Shown: piece by piece, positions 5,384 through 6,018 of the stretch
Layout: each line of letters opens with the position of its first letter
Position numbering within the stretch: the stretch's first letter is position 1
Source: JAAYAY01 sp964429355
GTDB taxonomy: Bacteria; Planctomycetota; Planctomycetia; Pirellulales; Thermoguttaceae
Length of the DNA: 6,018 bases
Assembly (NCBI GenBank): GCA_964429355.1
Contig: CAYSCH010000498.1
Coordinates: 1 to 6,018 of the forward strand
Direction of reading: 5' to 3'
The notes under the pieces: model-generated
Told to the model about the DNA's origin: nothing
Databases searched by the model: none
The model's input: the letters and a program-made list of their open reading frames with translations, nothing else
Translations under genes and position numbers: made by a program

Positions 5384-6018
5384 GTGTCGATGAAATCAGG
5401 ATGGTTCTGGCTGGCGCTCGTGGCGATTCTTTGCCTGCCAGGTCTGGCCGAAGATGCGCAGTCCGCGCCGCCGGTGGTGGGGATCGTGCAGCCGGACGCC
5501 GGCAAGGCCGCAGGCTGGGTGGCCGCCCTCGACAGTTATGAGGCGCGGCCGATGGGTGTCGATGAACTCGCGCGATTGAGCGAGACGCTGCCGGCCGCCC
5601 TGATCATCCCTCCCGCCGCCCGTTATCCGGCCGAGCTCAGGGGAGAACTGCACCGTTACCTGAAAGGTGGCGGCAACCTGATTTCGCTTTCGCCGGGGGG
5701 GTTGCAGTATCCGGTGCAGGCGCGGGATCGGGTCGTGATTGCCGAGCCGGGCGACACGACCGGCTGGTCGGTTCGCCGGCCGGGGCGGGGACCGGTCATC
5801 CTTGAGGGGCGGGTCTTTGCGCCGGAGGCCGCCGGTGGCATCGGTCTGCGCTTCAGCACGTCGAAGATCGGTTCGGGCAACCTGTTGATGGAGATTCCGC
5901 TGGCTGCCCACCGCCAGCCCGAACTGAATGTGCTGAACTTCTTTGCCCGTGGCGACCACAACGTTCGAGTGCTTTGCCTGCGGATCATCGACAGCGACGA
6001 CAAGAGCTGGACGACCTT
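5384..6018 (+). CDS. Secreted protein with glutamine-amidotransferase-like segment, C-terminus cut by window edge
   Basis: An open frame of 211 whole codons runs off the right edge. GTG at 5384 is preferred: GGGGGAG (5371-5377) lies 6 bases before it. ATG at 5390, two codons later, is the alternative. Residues 1 to about 22 form a Sec signal peptide (MKSGWFWLALVAILCLPGLA). The Cys has no proper lipobox, so it is probably not a lipoprotein. Residues 31-106 read like a class I glutamine amidotransferase or ThuA-type alpha/beta segment, as found in secreted glycosidase-associated proteins: VVGIV, AALIIPP, then ELHRYLKGGGNLISLSPGG. From about 125 comes a beta-rich stretch (GWSV.., LNVLNFFARGDHNVRVLCLRIIDSDD) resembling carbohydrate-binding-like modules. 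No nucleophile Cys motif is seen, so amidotransferase activity is not expected. A role in extracellular carbohydrate work is inference, since most of the protein may lie beyond the window. Confidence 0.75.
   Translation, partial: MSMKSGWFWLALVAILCLPGLAEDAQSAPPVVGIVQPDAGKAAGWVAALDSYEARPMGVDELARLSETLPAALIIPPAARYPAELRGELHRYLKGGGNLISLSPGGLQYPVQARDRVVIAEPGDTTGWSVRRPGRGPVILEGRVFAPEAAGGIGLRFSTSKIGSGNLLMEIPLAAHRQPELNVLNFFARGDHNVRVLCLRIIDSDDKSWTT

Noticed and set aside
5396..6003. Minus-strand open frames opposite the secreted protein at the right edge
   Set aside because: The plus-strand frame has a ribosome site and signal peptide; the minus frames have neither.

Overview
This 6 kb, GC-rich window carries five protein-coding genes, two of them cut by the window edges, and one large inverted repeat. 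It looks bacterial: strong GGAG-type ribosome binding sites, factor-independent terminators, a class III prepilin signal and Sec signal peptides. The pilin-like protein has the N-terminus FTLIELLIVVAIIAILAA followed by IAVPNFLEAQTRARVSR, and a C-terminal YDPTNGTISVGD motif. From memory these are typical of deep-branching, heterotrophic Gram-negative phyla such as Sumerlaeota and Hydrogenedentes, or PVC relatives. The phylum is inference only; no search was run.

Layout. Minus strand, read right to left: a ROK-family transcriptional regulator (4485-3241), then a secreted right-handed parallel beta-helix protein (3054-1546) ending in a clear terminator (about 1513-1472), then, beyond a 766-base gene-free stretch, a second secreted beta-helix protein (705 to the left edge, C-terminus missing). 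The two beta-helix proteins are paralogues, with matching N-terminal domains and near-identical translation starts. The gene-free stretch holds a 422-bp imperfect inverted repeat (1034-1455) with 19-bp perfect ends and several GC-rich hairpins. It looks like a non-autonomous mobile element or a REP-type palindromic doublet.

Plus strand: a type II secretion/type IV pilin-like protein (4584-5210) transcribed divergently from the ROK gene, a hairpin that probably ends its transcript (5268-5297), and the start of a secreted protein with a glutamine-amidotransferase-like segment and a possible carbohydrate-binding-like segment (5384 to the right edge).

Taken together, this is a cluster of envelope or extracellular proteins around a sugar-type regulator. 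The ROK protein keeps its zinc site but has lost the sugar-kinase catalytic Asp, so it is probably a pure regulator. A perfect 7+7 bp palindrome in the divergent promoter region (4551-4566) is a candidate operator. A link between the regulator and polysaccharide binding or degradation is plausible but not shown by the sequence. I found no RNA gene, CRISPR array, transposase or defence system.
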